DNA from: Chloroflexota bacterium
GTDB lineage: Bacteria > Chloroflexota > Anaerolineae > J036 > Brachytrichaceae
DNA: 64,000 nt
Direction: 5' to 3'
Assembly: GCA_030550095.1 (NCBI GenBank)
Contig: JAUQQA010000001.1
Coordinates: 162,915-226,914 of the forward strand
The notes under the pieces are model-generated. The model worked only from the letters and a program-made list of their open reading frames with translations, was not told the origin of the DNA and made no database searches. Of the stretch, positions 27,296 to 38,212 are shown one piece after another. Position numbers and translations under genes: made by a program. Numbering within the stretch: the first letter of the stretch is position 1; each line of letters starts with the position of its first letter.

Positions 27296-28086
27296 GCCGC
27301 GCGCGCCAATGCGATCATGCGAGGGCTGCCCTCGCCGTAGGGGCTAAGGTGATAATCCCCCACCCACTTCTGCACTTCAAAGCCGCTGTTCATCATCAGC
27401 AGCTCCATCTCAAAGCGGAACACGTGGCGCAAGCGAATGGTGAAGATTTGCTCTGTTGGCGGCATATGGCGCGTTTGGGTCTCGATGCGATACATGAGTT
27501 CTTGTTCCTGCGTGGACCAAAACACCCGGCTAGCAACGTACTTGCGAATGGTGCGCTCGGTGGCAGGATCAACCAGCGTCGCCTCAAGCTGAAATTGCCC
27601 GTCATCGGGCTGCCACGCTAGTTCATCGTTGGGCGGCAAATCCACCACGAGCAGTGCCCCCAGCTTTAGGTGCTGACGCACAGCGCGCAACATGGCGAGT
27701 TGCGCCTCGCGCGTGAGGTTGTGCAGAAATGTGTTCAGCGCGATCACGGCGAGGTCGAAACGCGCGTTGAGCGCAAGCATGCGCGCATCGGCGCGGATGA
27801 GCAACGCGCGCTGCGCGAGGGACGGCGACAAAGCAGCAAGCCGCGCCGCGGCAAGGCGCAGCATTGCTGCCGATTCATCCACGCCCACCACGCGCCACCC
27901 CGCCTCCACCAAGGGCACCAGCAAGCGCCCACTGCCGCAGCCGATCTCCAAAATGCGCGCCGATGGGCCAGCCTCGCGCGCTAAACGCAAGTACATCGGC
28001 AAATCGTCGAGGTAGGTGCGGTGTTGCAAGTCGTACACCTCAGCGAGGGCATCGTACAAAGCAGAGACGGACTGGGCGCCTGCCAT
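27292..28086 (-). CDS. Class I SAM-dependent methyltransferase
   Basis: A 264-residue methyltransferase, distinct in sequence from the one it overlaps. SAM motif [14 protein letters not shown] lies near residue 45 and GVDESAAML follows; the NTFLHNL motif is that of the Methyltransf_25 group. First of a two-gene minus-strand unit, divergent from the PA14 gene. Substrate unknown; the pair may act on the same surface or lipid product. Confidence 0.86.
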   Translation of the reverse strand: MAGAQSVSALYDALAEVYDLQHRTYLDDLPMYLRLAREAGPSARILEIGCGSGRLLVPLVEAGWRVVGVDESAAMLRLAAARLAALSPSLAQRALLIRADARMLALNARFDLAVIALNTFLHNLTREAQLAMLRAVRQHLKLGALLVVDLPPNDELAWQPDDGQFQLEATLVDPATERTIRKYVASRVFWSTQEQELMYRIETQTRHMPPTEQIFTIRLRHVFRFEMELLMMNSGFEVQKWVGDYHLSPYGEGSPRMIALARAA

Positions 28087-28127
28087 TGTGTGCGTTCGGC
28101 GATAATCTTACCTGTGAGGGAAACCGC

Positions 28128-30095
28128 ATGTCGCGCGAGCTAATGACGAATCCCACCCCACAGCAGCCTCCCGATGCTGATTCAGCCGCCTCCGCCGAGG
28201 CGCTGTTAGCCCAATCGCCAGCGCGCTACGCTGTGCTTGCACTGGTTGGGGCTTTTCTCTTTGCAGCCTTGTGCGCTGTCAGCATTTGGCTTGCAACGCG
28301 CGTGCTGGTCACCACTGCACCCACTCCCACACCGCAAGCCGTGAGCACAGCGCGCCTCGAGCCAGCGGGCAGCGTTCAGCCTGGCACGCGGTTTGCAGCT
28401 CGCGGCAGCGGTTTTCTGCCCAACGAAACTGTGGAGATCTTCCTTGCACCCAGCGCGACGACCGACCCGAGCGCTTATGTGCGCCTGGGCATTGCCCGCG
28501 CCGACGGATTTGGGAACTTCATCGTCGAAGACCTGCAAGCACCTCAAACCCCCGGCACCTACATTTTGCTTGGGCGCGGCGAGCGCAGCGGGTTGAGCCG
28601 CGTGGTCGCCTTCATTGTCGCGCCGCTTCCACCCACGTTCACCGAGACAGCCACGCCCGCCACACAGCTTGCAACCAGCACGCCCGTTGGCAGTGCCTTA
28701 CTCCCTTTCCTCGTGATCAGCCGTGTCTCGATCGAGCTTGAGACGGGCAACCGCTGCGATTACACCTCAACCCAACTCGGCGTGCGTGTCGTGATTGAGA
28801 ATCGCGGTGGCGGTTACGCACCGCCCTTTGTGGTGCGCATCAACGATCGCGACCTCCTCGTGCGCGAGGGGTTGTTGCCCGGGCAATCCGTCTCGCTGTG
28901 GGTGCCTGGCTTCTTCACAGGCGCCAACCGCGTGATCGTGGACCCGAGCAATCTCGTGCCCAAAGCCAATACCCAACCCGTGGAGTTCAACGGACCGCTT
29001 GCTGTGCCCACGCTGCCGCCGCCGTGCACACCCACGCCCAGCCGCGCGACTCCCTCGCCAACACCAGACGCCAACACCCCAGGGGTGTGGTTAGGACAGT
29101 ACTTTGGCAATCAAGACCTCCTCGGCGCTCCTCTGTTCGAGCAGCGCTTGCAGGTGCTGAATGTCAATTGGGGCACGGGCGCGCCAGGGCCTGGGGTCCC
29201 GCGCGAGGCGTGGTCTGCAAGCTTCCAGCGCTTGGAGAACATCCCTGCGCCCGACAACTACCTGTTCACGCTGGTGGTGGATGGTGGCGCGCGCGTGTAC
29301 ATTGACGGGCAGCTTGTGCTCGACGAGTGGCGCTTTGGGGGGCTGCGCACGGTGACCTTCAACCGCGCGCTTTCAGCAGGCACGCACACGCTGCGCGTGG
29401 ACTACTTCAAGGCAGGCGCAACCGCGCGGCTTGCGCTCAGTTGGCGCGTGAACTATAGCGGCTGGATCGGGCGCTACTACAACTCGATCAACCGCGATGG
29501 CCCCATTGCGCTCAAGCGCGATGACCCCGATATCAACTTCGATTGGGGCTTAGGCTCGCCTGCCCCAGAAGTCTCGCCCGATTTCTTCTCGGTGAGTTGG
29601 CAACGCCGGCTCAATTTGCCGGGCGGCACTTACGTGCTGCGCTTCGACCTCACCGACGGCGTGCGGCTTTTCGTCAACAACCAGCTCGTGATTGATAGCT
29701 ACACCGTGCAAGGCGCGCGCACCCTCAGCGCGACGCTGACGCTCCCCGCTGGTCCCAATTTCTTCGAGGTGCAATACGCACACTACACGGGTCCGGCGCG
29801 CATTCGCTTCACGCTCCAGCTGCTGCCGCCAACACCGACCCCGACGCCCACCATCACGCCCACGCCCACCAACACCCCCACGCCGACTCAAACGCCAACG
29901 CCCACCAACACACCTACACCCACCGCTACACCACTTCCCACGAGCACGCCGACGGCAACGCCTACCCCCAGCCCGACGAGCACGCCCACCCCAACACCAA
30001 CGCCTTCACCCACCGCCTCCGTGACGGACACACCAACACCCGTGACGGACACACCAACACCTGGCATCACGCTCACGGTGATCGTCGGTTCGTGA
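28128..30095 (+). CDS. PA14-domain surface protein with Thr-Pro tail
   Basis: A 655-residue membrane-anchored protein exposed outside the cell. One helix at about 34-57 leads to an Ig-like beta region (about 75-170), a CARDB-like domain (about 185-295), two PA14 domains (about 325-440 and 445-565, starting WLGQYFGN and WIGRYYN) that probably bind carbohydrates, and about 80 residues of Thr-Pro repeats before a short C-terminus. A GAGGG site lies 6 bases before ATG 28128. Two direct copies of a 21-base unit (VTDTPTP) near 30018-30060 suggest the tail changes length by slippage. Confidence 0.87.
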   Translation: MSRELMTNPTPQQPPDADSAASAEALLAQSPARYAVLALVGAFLFAALCAVSIWLATRVLVTTAPTPTPQAVSTARLEPAGSVQPGTRFAARGSGFLPNETVEIFLAPSATTDPSAYVRLGIARADGFGNFIVEDLQAPQTPGTYILLGRGERSGLSRVVAFIVAPLPPTFTETATPATQLATSTPVGSALLPFLVISRVSIELETGNRCDYTSTQLGVRVVIENRGGGYAPPFVVRINDRDLLVREGLLPGQSVSLWVPGFFTGANRVIVDPSNLVPKANTQPVEFNGPLAVPTLPPPCTPTPSRATPSPTPDANTPGVWLGQYFGNQDLLGAPLFEQRLQVLNVNWGTGAPGPGVPREAWSASFQRLENIPAPDNYLFTLVVDGGARVYIDGQLVLDEWRFGGLRTVTFNRALSAGTHTLRVDYFKAGATARLALSWRVNYSGWIGRYYNSINRDGPIALKRDDPDINFDWGLGSPAPEVSPDFFSVSWQRRLNLPGGTYVLRFDLTDGVRLFVNNQLVIDSYTVQGARTLSATLTLPAGPNFFEVQYAHYTGPARIRFTLQLLPPTPTPTPTITPTPTNTPTPTQTPTPTNTPTPTATPLPTSTPTATPTPSPTSTPTPTPTPSPTASVTDTPTPVTDTPTPGITLTVIVGS

Positions 30096-30104
30096 GCACC
30101 GCGC

Positions 30105-31115
30105 TCACAAGGTGACCACGACGATCTCGGGCGGCGCGTTGAGGCGCGCTGCGGTGGTGTGCTCGCCCACGCCAGCGGAGACATACACCGCGCCGAACGG
30201 TGTGCGATACAAGCCGCGGTAGTAATGCGACGACACCGGCAACCCAAGACGGGTCAACAACGGCACGTGAATCTGCCCATGGTGGGTGTGCCCAAACAAA
30301 AACACCCAGTCGCTGCCGCGCAGCTCAGGGTGCAAATGTTCGATCAACACCATGAGGTCGGGGTTGTGGCAAAAGACCAGCGTGCGCTCTGCGGCAGGAG
30401 TAGGCGCGCACTGCTTGAGCGCAGCAGCAAAGTCATCGCGCTCAGCCCACAGCTCGTCCACACCGATCACGCGCAGCGCGCCTACCTGCACACATTCGTT
30501 GCGCAACACACGCACGCCAAGGCGCGGCAGGAGCTCGATCAGCACGTCGCTGTGGTCAGGACCATGCAAGCCGCAATCGTGGTTCCCCAGCACGGCAAAG
30601 ACACCTAAAGGCGCACGCAGTTGGCGCAATGGCGCAAGGAGCGACGCAAACTGCGCGCGCGCCACATCCGCAACAAAGTCGCCGCCGATGAGCACAAGAT
30701 CAGGCGCTTGGGCGTTTGCAAGACGCACCACGCGCTCTGCCCAAGCAGCACCTTTAAACCGCCCAAGATGCAGATCGGAAAAGAAACACACGCGCATCCC
30801 GAGCGGCTTCCCCTGCGTTGGCGGCAAGTGCACGCGCTGCACACGCAGCCGGAACGGCGCCACAAACCGCGCATACGCGCCCACCCCTGCACCCGCGGCA
30901 ACCGCAGCCCAGAAGAGCGCCTGAGTGCCTTGCCCCTTGCGCCAAGCCCCCCATGCTGCCGCCATCGCTGCAGGCGCAGTAAGCGCCGTGCTCATGAACG
31001 CTTTGTCAATCACGCCTTCGACAAACGGACCCAAACCCTTCACCTGACGAAGACGCTGCAACTGAGGCACGCCCTTCGTCTTGCGATCTCGACCGTTCTG
31101 CACGAGCACAAACAT
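30105..31115 (-). CDS. Membrane-associated metallophosphoesterase (YkuE-like)
   Basis: Calcineurin-like phosphoesterase of 336 residues. Two hydrophobic stretches precede the catalytic domain. All metal-binding blocks are visible: FSDLHLG, IGGDFVAD, LGNHD, a later CHNPD and GHTHHGQ. The last part (SAGVGEHT, a little before the end) matches YkuE-type enzymes, which can act on lipid pyrophosphates such as UDP-diacylglucosamine. The start was set at ATG 31115; a longer frame upstream exists without support. Convergent with the PA14 gene. Confidence 0.88.
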   Translation of the reverse strand: MFVLVQNGRDRKTKGVPQLQRLRQVKGLGPFVEGVIDKAFMSTALTAPAAMAAAWGAWRKGQGTQALFWAAVAAGAGVGAYARFVAPFRLRVQRVHLPPTQGKPLGMRVCFFSDLHLGRFKGAAWAERVVRLANAQAPDLVLIGGDFVADVARAQFASLLAPLRQLRAPLGVFAVLGNHDCGLHGPDHSDVLIELLPRLGVRVLRNECVQVGALRVIGVDELWAERDDFAAALKQCAPTPAAERTLVFCHNPDLMVLIEHLHPELRGSDWVFLFGHTHHGQIHVPLLTRLGLPVSSHYYRGLYRTPFGAVYVSAGVGEHTTAARLNAPPEIVVVTL

Positions 31116-31210
31116 ACCAAACCTTCTGCCTGAGCCGCGCGACGAAGTGCTGCGTCGGCGCCTCGCGCGCAAGTATCATTCACGCGCGGCATCTGCCAAA
31201 TGACGCGACG

Positions 31211-31936
31211 ATGAACTTTCAATCGTTTGACCAGTTGTTGCACTTCGACGTTGTCGGCACATGGGTGCTCGGCAAGGGCGCGGCCCTGCTTGTTGTAGGC
31301 GAGCAAGCAGCATCGCTTGCCGCCGCGCTGCCCAGCCGCGCGCACTCCTCTGTGAGCCACACTCAGCAGCGCCTGTGGTTCGGCTTGCCTTTGCTGGGTG
31401 CCCCGTTCCCGCTTTTCGTCGGCGCCGTGCTCACAGAGCGCAGCAGCGTGCTTCAACAAGTCTCGCTCTTTGCCTGGCTAGAAGACAACTACATCGAGCA
31501 GCCGCGCGCGGAGATTTGGGGCTTGACACCTCTCGGCGAGCAACCCGTCGTCTTTGTGCGCGACCTTGACATGGATCGCCCGCTGGAGCTTTGGCTGCGC
31601 GCGCCCACGACAGCGGAGTGGTCGCAGCTGGTCGGCGTCGTGGTCGCAGATGCACGGATTGGGCAACACCTGTTGCGCACGCCAGACCAAGCGGCGTTGG
31701 CTCTCATGGCGCTCGACCTCCCCGCGGATGCGCAGCCCTTCGTTGCTACGCTTGCGGCTGCCGTAAGCCGCGGTGCCTCGCTTAAAGCTGCGCTGCGCCA
31801 ACACCGCAAAACGACCGACCCCGCGCTCATGCACCGTTGCGAGAGCTGGCGCGTGCTCGCGCGCGCGGTGCGCGTGCTGAGCACAGCCGAAGCCGAAAAC
31901 AACCTGCCTGCGCTCGAGGCAACGCGCATGTGGTGA
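31211..31936 (+). CDS. Hypothetical protein
   Basis: A 241-residue soluble protein without a motif that I recognise. The first third is mixed hydrophobic (GKGAALLVVGEQAASLAAAL), the middle reads like a beta-strand rich region, and the last 80 residues look helical with many Ala and Arg. Codon use is like that of the neighbours, so it is probably real. It sits 31 bases before argF on the same strand, but argF has its own upstream TANNNT box. No function assigned. Confidence 0.65.
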   Translation: MNFQSFDQLLHFDVVGTWVLGKGAALLVVGEQAASLAAALPSRAHSSVSHTQQRLWFGLPLLGAPFPLFVGAVLTERSSVLQQVSLFAWLEDNYIEQPRAEIWGLTPLGEQPVVFVRDLDMDRPLELWLRAPTTAEWSQLVGVVVADARIGQHLLRTPDQAALALMALDLPADAQPFVATLAAAVSRGASLKAALRQHRKTTDPALMHRCESWRVLARAVRVLSTAEAENNLPALEATRMW

Positions 31937-31967
31937 CCACACTTCGTGGTAGCCTCAAGCCCTAGCC

Positions 31968-32984
31968 ATGACAGTCAACTTGCGCAACCGAAGCTTCCTA
32001 AAGCTGCTCGACTTCACGCCTGAGGAGATCACTTACCTGCTCGACCTCGCCAGCACGCTCAAAGCGGCGAAGAAAGCCGGCACCGAGCGACAAACGCTGC
32101 GCGGCAAGAACATCGCGCTGATCTTCGAGAAGGACTCCACGCGCACGCGCTGCGCCTTCGAGGTCGCCGCCTACGACCAAGGCGCGCACGTCACTTACAT
32201 CGGACCGACCGGCTCGCAGATGGGGCACAAAGAATCCATCGAGGACACCGCGCGCGTGCTCGGGCGCATGTACGACGCCATCGAGTATCGCGGCTTCGGG
32301 CAAGAAGTCGTCGAGACGCTCGCGCGCTACGCAGGTGTGCCGGTGTACAACGGCTTAACGGACGAGTTTCATCCCACCCAAGTGCTCGCAGACTTGCTCA
32401 CAATGCGCGAGCACAGCGCCAAACCGCTGCGCGAGATCACGTTTTGCTACTTGGGCGACGCGCGCTTCAACATGGGCAACGAGTTGCTCGTGGGCGGCGC
32501 AAAGATGGGCATGGACGTGCGCATCGTCGCACCAAAGGCGCTTTGGCCTGCGGAGTGGCTGCGCGCGCGCTGCATGGAGATCGCCGAGCAGACTGGCGCG
32601 CGATTGACCTTCACCGAGTCAGTCGAAGAAGGCGTGCGCGGCGCCGACTTCGTGCACACGGACGTGTGGGTCTCGATGGGCGAGCCAGACGCCGTGTGGC
32701 AGGAGCGCATCGCGCTGCTGCTGCCCTATCAGGTCAACGCGCGCGTGATGCAGCTCACCGGCAACCCGAACGCCAAGTTCATGCACTGTTTGCCAGCGTT
32801 CCACAACCGCAAGACGAAGAAAGGCGAGGAGATCTTTCAGAAGTTCGGCTTGGACGGGCTGGAGGTGACCGAAGAGGTGTTTGAGTCACCCGCTTCGATT
32901 GTGTTCGATCAAGCCGAGAACCGCCTGCACACGATCAAGGCGATCATGGTCGCCACGCTTGCGGGCGGTTATGAGGCAGCCTAG
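31968..32984 (+). CDS. argF: Ornithine carbamoyltransferase
   Basis: Makes citrulline from ornithine and carbamoyl phosphate in arginine synthesis. The 338 residues include the carbamoyl phosphate motif STRTR, the [11 protein letters not shown] stretch, the ornithine-binding SMGE segment ([10 protein letters not shown]) and the MHCLPAFHN motif with the active Cys. Length and motifs fit the anabolic and catabolic forms alike; no arcA or arcC is nearby, so the biosynthetic role is more likely. Confidence 0.95.
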   Translation: MTVNLRNRSFLKLLDFTPEEITYLLDLASTLKAAKKAGTERQTLRGKNIALIFEKDSTRTRCAFEVAAYDQGAHVTYIGPTGSQMGHKESIEDTARVLGRMYDAIEYRGFGQEVVETLARYAGVPVYNGLTDEFHPTQVLADLLTMREHSAKPLREITFCYLGDARFNMGNELLVGGAKMGMDVRIVAPKALWPAEWLRARCMEIAEQTGARLTFTESVEEGVRGADFVHTDVWVSMGEPDAVWQERIALLLPYQVNARVMQLTGNPNAKFMHCLPAFHNRKTKKGEEIFQKFGLDGLEVTEEVFESPASIVFDQAENRLHTIKAIMVATLAGGYEAA

Positions 32985-33015
32985 CGCGCCAGCTACGCCG
33001 CGCCGCACTGCGCCG

Positions 33016-33375
33016 TCACGCGGTGAGCGCGCCGAAGTCCTCGAGGGCGCGGATGTGGACGCGCAGCGCCTCAACGTCGGCATCCGCAAGCCGCGGCTGC
33101 GCGGCAAAGTACACCTGCTCGGCGGGCAGCAACTCGCTTTCAGCTTGCGGCTCGGTGTCCACCGTCAGCAGTGCCCCCGTGTAGCAGTGGTCGCACTGGG
33201 CAGCGAGTGTGAGGTGTGTGCCGTGAGTGCGGACGAAACGGATCGCCTCGGCGTCGTATGGTGTGCCACAGATCGGGCAACGGAGGACGCCGAGGCGTTC
33301 GGGTGCGAGTAGCGCTTGAGACGCGAAGGTGTCGAGCGCGTGATCGCGCGGCTGGACGTTAGCGAGCACCGCCAT
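33016..33375 (-). CDS. Hypothetical zinc-ribbon protein
   Basis: A 119-residue protein with two Cys pairs, CPIC and CDHC about 30 residues apart, which should hold one zinc. The C-terminal third is acidic and helical. Start uncertain between ATG 33375 and a GTG at 33387. It follows rplI by about 20 bases on the same strand, so it is probably co-transcribed with the ribosomal protein gene. Function unknown. Confidence 0.65.
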   Translation of the reverse strand: MAVLANVQPRDHALDTFASQALLAPERLGVLRCPICGTPYDAEAIRFVRTHGTHLTLAAQCDHCYTGALLTVDTEPQAESELLPAEQVYFAAQPRLADADVEALRVHIRALEDFGALTA

Positions 33376-33395
33376 CTTCACACACACGAGCGTTC

Positions 33396-33890
33396 TCAGC
33401 CCACAGGCTCCGAAGCCTCAGCAGGTGCGCCCTTCTCGCCCACGCCTTCAGGCAACACCGTGACGATGATCTCAGGCGAGACATCCGCGGAGAGACGCAC
33501 TGGCACGTGATAGGTGCCGACCTCGCGGATCGGCTCGCGCAGCGCCACCTTGCGGCGGTCGAACTCGCGCCCCAGCTTTGCGCTAATCGCCTCGGCAATC
33601 TGCGCCGCGGTGATCGAGCCGTAAAGCTTGCCCTTCTCGCCAGCGCGCGCATGAAAGACAAACGTCGCGCCCTTCAACAACTGCGCCGTGGCTTCGATGT
33701 CAGCAAGCTCACGCGCGCGGCGCTCCGCAGCCAATTGACGAATGCGCTCAGCGCGCTTTAACGCGCTTGGCGTCGCAAGCACGGCAAGCCCGCGCGGCAA
33801 CAAGTAATTTCGACCGTATCCATCGGCGACTTCGCGCACGTCGCCCGCGTGTCCCAGCTTGTAAACGTCTTGCAACAACAACACCTTCAT
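33396..33890 (-). CDS. rplI: 50S ribosomal protein L9
   Basis: Large-subunit ribosomal protein of 164 residues. The N-terminal domain (KVLLLQDV, GHAGDVREVADGYGRNYLLP) is highly typical, followed by the long connecting helix and the rRNA-binding C-terminal domain. The C-terminus has a short extra acidic tail. A perfect TATAAT -10 lies upstream on the minus strand (33921-33926) and AAGGGAG precedes the ATG. The usual neighbours rpsF, ssb and rpsR are not adjacent here. Confidence 0.97.
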   Translation of the reverse strand: MKVLLLQDVYKLGHAGDVREVADGYGRNYLLPRGLAVLATPSALKRAERIRQLAAERRARELADIEATAQLLKGATFVFHARAGEKGKLYGSITAAQIAEAISAKLGREFDRRKVALREPIREVGTYHVPVRLSADVSPEIIVTVLPEGVGEKGAPAEASEPVG

Positions 33891-33920
33891 GGCAAGCGCT
33901 CCCTTAAAGAAAGCGGCGGG

Positions 33921-33949
33921 ATTATACGCGACTTATGCGCCCTTGTGCA
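33921..33949 (-). promoter_or_regulatory. Promoter of rplI
   Basis: Minus-strand TATAAT at 33926-33921 with TGCACA 17 bases further upstream (33949-33944). The -10 is perfect and the -35 weak. It lies about 30 bases before the rplI ATG, leaving room for the AAGGGAG ribosome site. Confidence 0.6.
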
Positions 33950-33975
33950 CAGGCGCGCGGTGAATAATTCCTCAC

Positions 33976-35952
33976 ATGACATCTGCGTTGTTCTCAGCTC
34001 CCTCGTTGGGTCTTCTGCGCGTAGCAGCGGTGGTGCCCGAGCTGCGCGTGGCGGACGTGGACTTCAACACGCGCGCGATCCGCGCAGCCATGCAACAAGC
34101 CCGCGAGCAAGGCTGCGCGTTGGCGCTCTTTCCCGAGCTAAGCCTCACGGGCTACACCTGCGGCGACCTCTTCCGCCAGGCAGCGCTGCTCCATGCAGCG
34201 CAAGCCGCGCTCCTTGTGCTTGCCGAGGCGACGCGCGCGCTGGACATCGCAGCGGTGGTTGGGTTGCCGCTTGCCGTGGAAGGGCGGTTGTTCAACTGCG
34301 CGGCGCTGCTTGCTGAGGGGCGCGTGGTTGGCGTTGTGCCGAAGACCTACCTACCGAATTACGCCGAATTCTACGAACGTCGCCATTTCACCTCAGCGCT
34401 CAACGCGCCCGTGGATCATGTGTTCCTCGAGGGCGCGCGCGTGCCCTTCAGCAGCGCGCTCATCTTCCGCGACGCAACGCACCCCGGCTGCGTGATCGGC
34501 ATTGAGATCTGCGAGGACCTCTGGGCAGTGCAGCCGCCCAGCGGCAACCTCGCGCTAAACGGCGCGACGGTGTTGCTCAATCTCTCCGCCAGTCCTGCAA
34601 AACTCGGGCAGGCTGCCTACCGCCGCGAGCTTGTGCGCCAACAATCGGCGCGCTGCCTCGCGGCTTACGTGTACAGCAGCGCAGGCCCTGGCGAGAGCAG
34701 CAGCGACCTTGTGTTCGACGGGCACGCGATGATCGCCGAGAACGGGCAGCTTTTGGCAGAAGGCGAACGCTTTTCCTTTGAAACGCACTGGGTCGTTGCT
34801 GACGTGGACCTGCAAAAGCTCGCACACGAGCGCCTGCTCAACACCGCCTTCGCCCAAGCGCCCTCGTCTCCTGTGACAGCGCTTGATGTGCGCTTGCCCG
34901 AGAGCGCGCTCCAAGGCAAACTGTTGCGCCCTGTGCCCGCGCTGCCCTTTGTGCCTAGCGATCGTGCTGCGCGCGCGCAGCATTGCCGCGAGGTGTTTGC
35001 GATCCAAAGCACAGGCTTGGCGCGCCGCCTGCGCCACACCAACACGCAGCGCATCACGTTGGGCATCAGCGGCGGCCTGGATTCCACCTTGGCGCTGTTG
35101 GTGAGCGCACGCGCCTTCGACATGCTTGGCTTACCGCGCAAGGGCATTGTGGCAGTGACCATGCCCGGCTTCGGCACAACCGATCGCACGTATCACAACG
35201 CGCTGGCGCTGATGCGCGCGCTCGGCGTGAGCATGCGCGAGATCCCCATCCGCGACGCGGTGATGCAACACTTCGCCGACATCGGGCACAACCCCAACGT
35301 GCACGACGTCACGTTCGAGAACGCTCAAGCGCGCGAACGCACGCAAATCCTGATGGACCTGGCGAACCAAATCGGCGGGCTGGTGGTCGGCACGGGCGAC
35401 CTAAGCGAACTGGCGCTGGGCTGGGCAACCTACAACGGCGACCACATGAGCATGTATCACGTCAACGCGGGCGTGCCCAAAACGCTTGTGCGCTATCTCA
35501 TCGAGTGGAGCGCTGATGAAGTCTTCAGCGGCGAAATCGCGCACGTGCTGCACGACATCCTCGCCACGCCGATCACGCCAGAGCTGTTGCCGCTCAAGGA
35601 GGGGCAACTTCAGCAAAAGACCGAGGAGGTGATCGGCCCTTACGTGCTCCACGACTTCTTCTTGTTCCATCACGTGCGCAACGGCTTTCCACCGCACAAG
35701 ATTTTCTTCTTGGCGCAGCACGCCTTCGCCGACACATACGATGCAACCACGCTCTTAAAGTGGATGCGTGTGTTCTACGAACGCTTCTTCTCGCAGCAAT
35801 TCAAACGCAACGCCATGCCCGATGGTCCCAAGGTCGGGTCTGTGGCGCTCTCGCCGCGCGGCGATTGGCGCATGCCCAGCGATGCGAATGTTGCGCTTTG
35901 GCGCGCGGCGTTAGAGGCGCTTGAAACCTCGGCCCTGCACGCGCTCGCTTAA
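33976..35952 (+). CDS. nadE: Glutamine-dependent NAD+ synthase
   Basis: Amidates nicotinate adenine dinucleotide to NAD+. It is the long, glutamine-using type at 658 residues. The N-terminal nitrilase-fold glutaminase (about 10-285) has the Glu in [10 protein letters not shown], Lys in [14 protein letters not shown], and Cys in IEICEDLW. The C-terminal synthetase (about 320-650) has the PP-loop SGGLDST and [14 protein letters not shown]. An AATAAT-like box 7 bases before the ATG suggests leaderless transcription. Confidence 0.96.
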   Translation: MTSALFSAPSLGLLRVAAVVPELRVADVDFNTRAIRAAMQQAREQGCALALFPELSLTGYTCGDLFRQAALLHAAQAALLVLAEATRALDIAAVVGLPLAVEGRLFNCAALLAEGRVVGVVPKTYLPNYAEFYERRHFTSALNAPVDHVFLEGARVPFSSALIFRDATHPGCVIGIEICEDLWAVQPPSGNLALNGATVLLNLSASPAKLGQAAYRRELVRQQSARCLAAYVYSSAGPGESSSDLVFDGHAMIAENGQLLAEGERFSFETHWVVADVDLQKLAHERLLNTAFAQAPSSPVTALDVRLPESALQGKLLRPVPALPFVPSDRAARAQHCREVFAIQSTGLARRLRHTNTQRITLGISGGLDSTLALLVSARAFDMLGLPRKGIVAVTMPGFGTTDRTYHNALALMRALGVSMREIPIRDAVMQHFADIGHNPNVHDVTFENAQARERTQILMDLANQIGGLVVGTGDLSELALGWATYNGDHMSMYHVNAGVPKTLVRYLIEWSADEVFSGEIAHVLHDILATPITPELLPLKEGQLQQKTEEVIGPYVLHDFFLFHHVRNGFPPHKIFFLAQHAFADTYDATTLLKWMRVFYERFFSQQFKRNAMPDGPKVGSVALSPRGDWRMPSDANVALWRAALEALETSALHALA

Positions 35953-35983
35953 ACGCAACGCAGCCGCTACAATCCCTTGCACG

Positions 35984-38212
35984 ATGTTAGGTCAATCGCT
36001 CCCACGCGTTGACGCACTCGCCAAAGTCACTGGCAAAGCGCTTTACCCTGGCGACTTCTCTATGCCGGGGATGCTGCACGCGAAGGTGCTCTTCGCTCGC
36101 CAGCCACACGCGCGCCTAAAGGCGCTCGACCTGCGCGAAGCGCTGCGCGTGCCCGGCGTGGTGGCGATCTTCACAGGCGCCGACGTGCCCAACAACGAAT
36201 ACGGCTTGGTGCTCTTCGATGCGCCCGTGATGGTCACCCCCGAGGTGTTGCGCTTGCCCGAAGGCGAGCGCCGCTGCACGCTCACCAAGCCCTTCGACGG
36301 CGTGATCCGCCACGTGGGCGAGAAGCTTGCACTCATCGTCGCCGAGAGCGAGGCGATCGCCGAACGCGCCCGCAACCTCATTCGCGTCGAGCTAGAGCCA
36401 CTGCCGCCGCTCGTGGACATCCACCGCGCGCTCCAGCCCGACGCACCTCAGCTTCATCCTCACTACCCCGGCAACGTGATGCAGCGCTACCGCGTGCGCA
36501 AGGGTGACGTGGCAGCGGCGTTTGCGCAATGCGACGTGATCATCGAGGACACCTACACCACTGGCGCCCAGGAACACGCCTACCTCCAGCCCGAAGCAGG
36601 GCTTGCCTACCTCGACGAGGCAGGGCGCGTGACGATCATCGTCGCTGGGCAATGGACCCACGAGGATCAACATCAAATCGCGCACGCGCTGGCGCTGCCG
36701 CCAGAACAAGTGCGCGTGATCTACCCCGCCATCGGCGGCGCGTTTGGCGGGCGCGAGGACATGAGCATTCAAATCGTGCTCTCATTGGCAGCGTGGAAGC
36801 TGCGCCGCCCAGTCAAGATCGTCTGGACGCGCGAGGAGAGCATCATCGGACACCACAAGCGCCACCCCATGTGGTTTCACGCCAAGCTCGGCGCCACGCG
36901 CGATGGGCGCTTGCTCGCAGCGCAAGTGGAGATCCGCTCCGACGCAGGACCCTACGCCTACACCTCAACCAAGGTGATGGGCAACGCCGTGATGACGTGC
37001 GTAGGCCCTTACGCGATCCCCAACGTGTGGATTGACGCCGCGGTGGTGGCGACCAACAACGTGCCGAGCGGCGCGTTTCGCGGCTTCGGCGCGCCCCAAG
37101 CGCTGTTCGTCGCCGAGACGCAAATGAACAAGCTCGCCGCAGCACTCGGCATGGACCCTGTGGCGCTGCGCCTAAAGAACGCGCTGCGCGAGGGCAGCCT
37201 CACCGTGGCGCAAACGCCCATCACGCCAGGGTGTTCGATCGCCACCGTGATCGAGCAGTGCGCCGCGAAGACCGACGAATCGCCCCTGCCTCAGCCGCGC
37301 GCGCGGCACGAGGCGGTTGGGCGCGGGTTCGCCTGCGGTTTTAAGAACGTGGGGTATTCCTTCGGTTTCCCCGAGCGCTCCGAGGCAACCGTGGAACTGC
37401 ATGGCACAGCCGAGATCGAGCGCGCGGTGATCAAATACGCCGGCGCGGACTGCGGCCAAGGCGCACACACGGCGTTTTTGCAGCTCGCTGCTGAGGCGTT
37501 ACAACTCCCGCCCGAGAAGATCGAGTTGGTGTTGAGCGATACGGCAACCAGTGGTAGCAGCGGCAGCGCCTCTGCCTCGCGCCTCACGTTCATGGCGGCG
37601 CACAGCATCAAGGGCGCAGCCGAAGAGGCGCTGCGCCGCTGGCGCGACGAGGAGCGCCCTGCCATCGCTCACTTCGTCTATCGCCCACGCCCCACTACGC
37701 CAATGGACGAGGAGACCGGCGCCTGCGACCCCAACATCACCTATGGCTATGTCGCGCAGTCAGCCGATGTGGTGGTGGACCTAGAGACGGGACAAATCTA
37801 CGTGCACCGCATCGTGTGCGCCGACGACGTGGGTCGCGCCGTCAATCCACAGTTGGTGGTGGGGCAAATCGAAGGCGGTGTGGTGCAGGCGCTCGGCTGG
37901 ACCGCGCTCGAGCATTTCATCACTCGCGACGGCTACGTGCTCACCGCACACCTCAGCACCTACCTCATCCCTTCGGTGCTCGACATCCCCGAACGTCTCG
38001 ATTCAGTGATCGTCGAGACGCCTGACCCGCAAGGTGCATGGGGCATCCGCGGCATGGCGGAGATGCCCTTCTTGGTCACGGCGCCGGCTGTGGTCGCTGC
38101 CATTCACGCGGCGACGGGTGTGTGGATCAACGATCTCCCCGTAACACCGGAGCGGCTCCGCGCCGCATTGCGCCAACGCGCTGAGCATGTCGCTGCCCGA
38201 GACGCTCATTGA
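35984..38212 (+). CDS. Xanthine dehydrogenase-family molybdopterin-binding large subunit
   Basis: Catalytic subunit of a molybdenum hydroxylase, 742 residues. The N-terminal a/b hammerhead domain covers about 15-125. Cofactor-binding segments are GGAFGGREDM near residue 250, GAFRGFGAPQ near 365 and the final active-site Glu in GMAEMPF near 690. The FAD and 2Fe-2S subunits that such enzymes need are not adjacent, so they must be encoded elsewhere. Start ATG 35984 follows a TACAAT box by 10 bases. The moa genes in the same window supply the cofactor. Substrate unknown; the next gene is an overlapping amidase. Confidence 0.9.
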   Translation: MLGQSLPRVDALAKVTGKALYPGDFSMPGMLHAKVLFARQPHARLKALDLREALRVPGVVAIFTGADVPNNEYGLVLFDAPVMVTPEVLRLPEGERRCTLTKPFDGVIRHVGEKLALIVAESEAIAERARNLIRVELEPLPPLVDIHRALQPDAPQLHPHYPGNVMQRYRVRKGDVAAAFAQCDVIIEDTYTTGAQEHAYLQPEAGLAYLDEAGRVTIIVAGQWTHEDQHQIAHALALPPEQVRVIYPAIGGAFGGREDMSIQIVLSLAAWKLRRPVKIVWTREESIIGHHKRHPMWFHAKLGATRDGRLLAAQVEIRSDAGPYAYTSTKVMGNAVMTCVGPYAIPNVWIDAAVVATNNVPSGAFRGFGAPQALFVAETQMNKLAAALGMDPVALRLKNALREGSLTVAQTPITPGCSIATVIEQCAAKTDESPLPQPRARHEAVGRGFACGFKNVGYSFGFPERSEATVELHGTAEIERAVIKYAGADCGQGAHTAFLQLAAEALQLPPEKIELVLSDTATSGSSGSASASRLTFMAAHSIKGAAEEALRRWRDEERPAIAHFVYRPRPTTPMDEETGACDPNITYGYVAQSADVVVDLETGQIYVHRIVCADDVGRAVNPQLVVGQIEGGVVQALGWTALEHFITRDGYVLTAHLSTYLIPSVLDIPERLDSVIVETPDPQGAWGIRGMAEMPFLVTAPAVVAAIHAATGVWINDLPVTPERLRAALRQRAEHVAARDAH

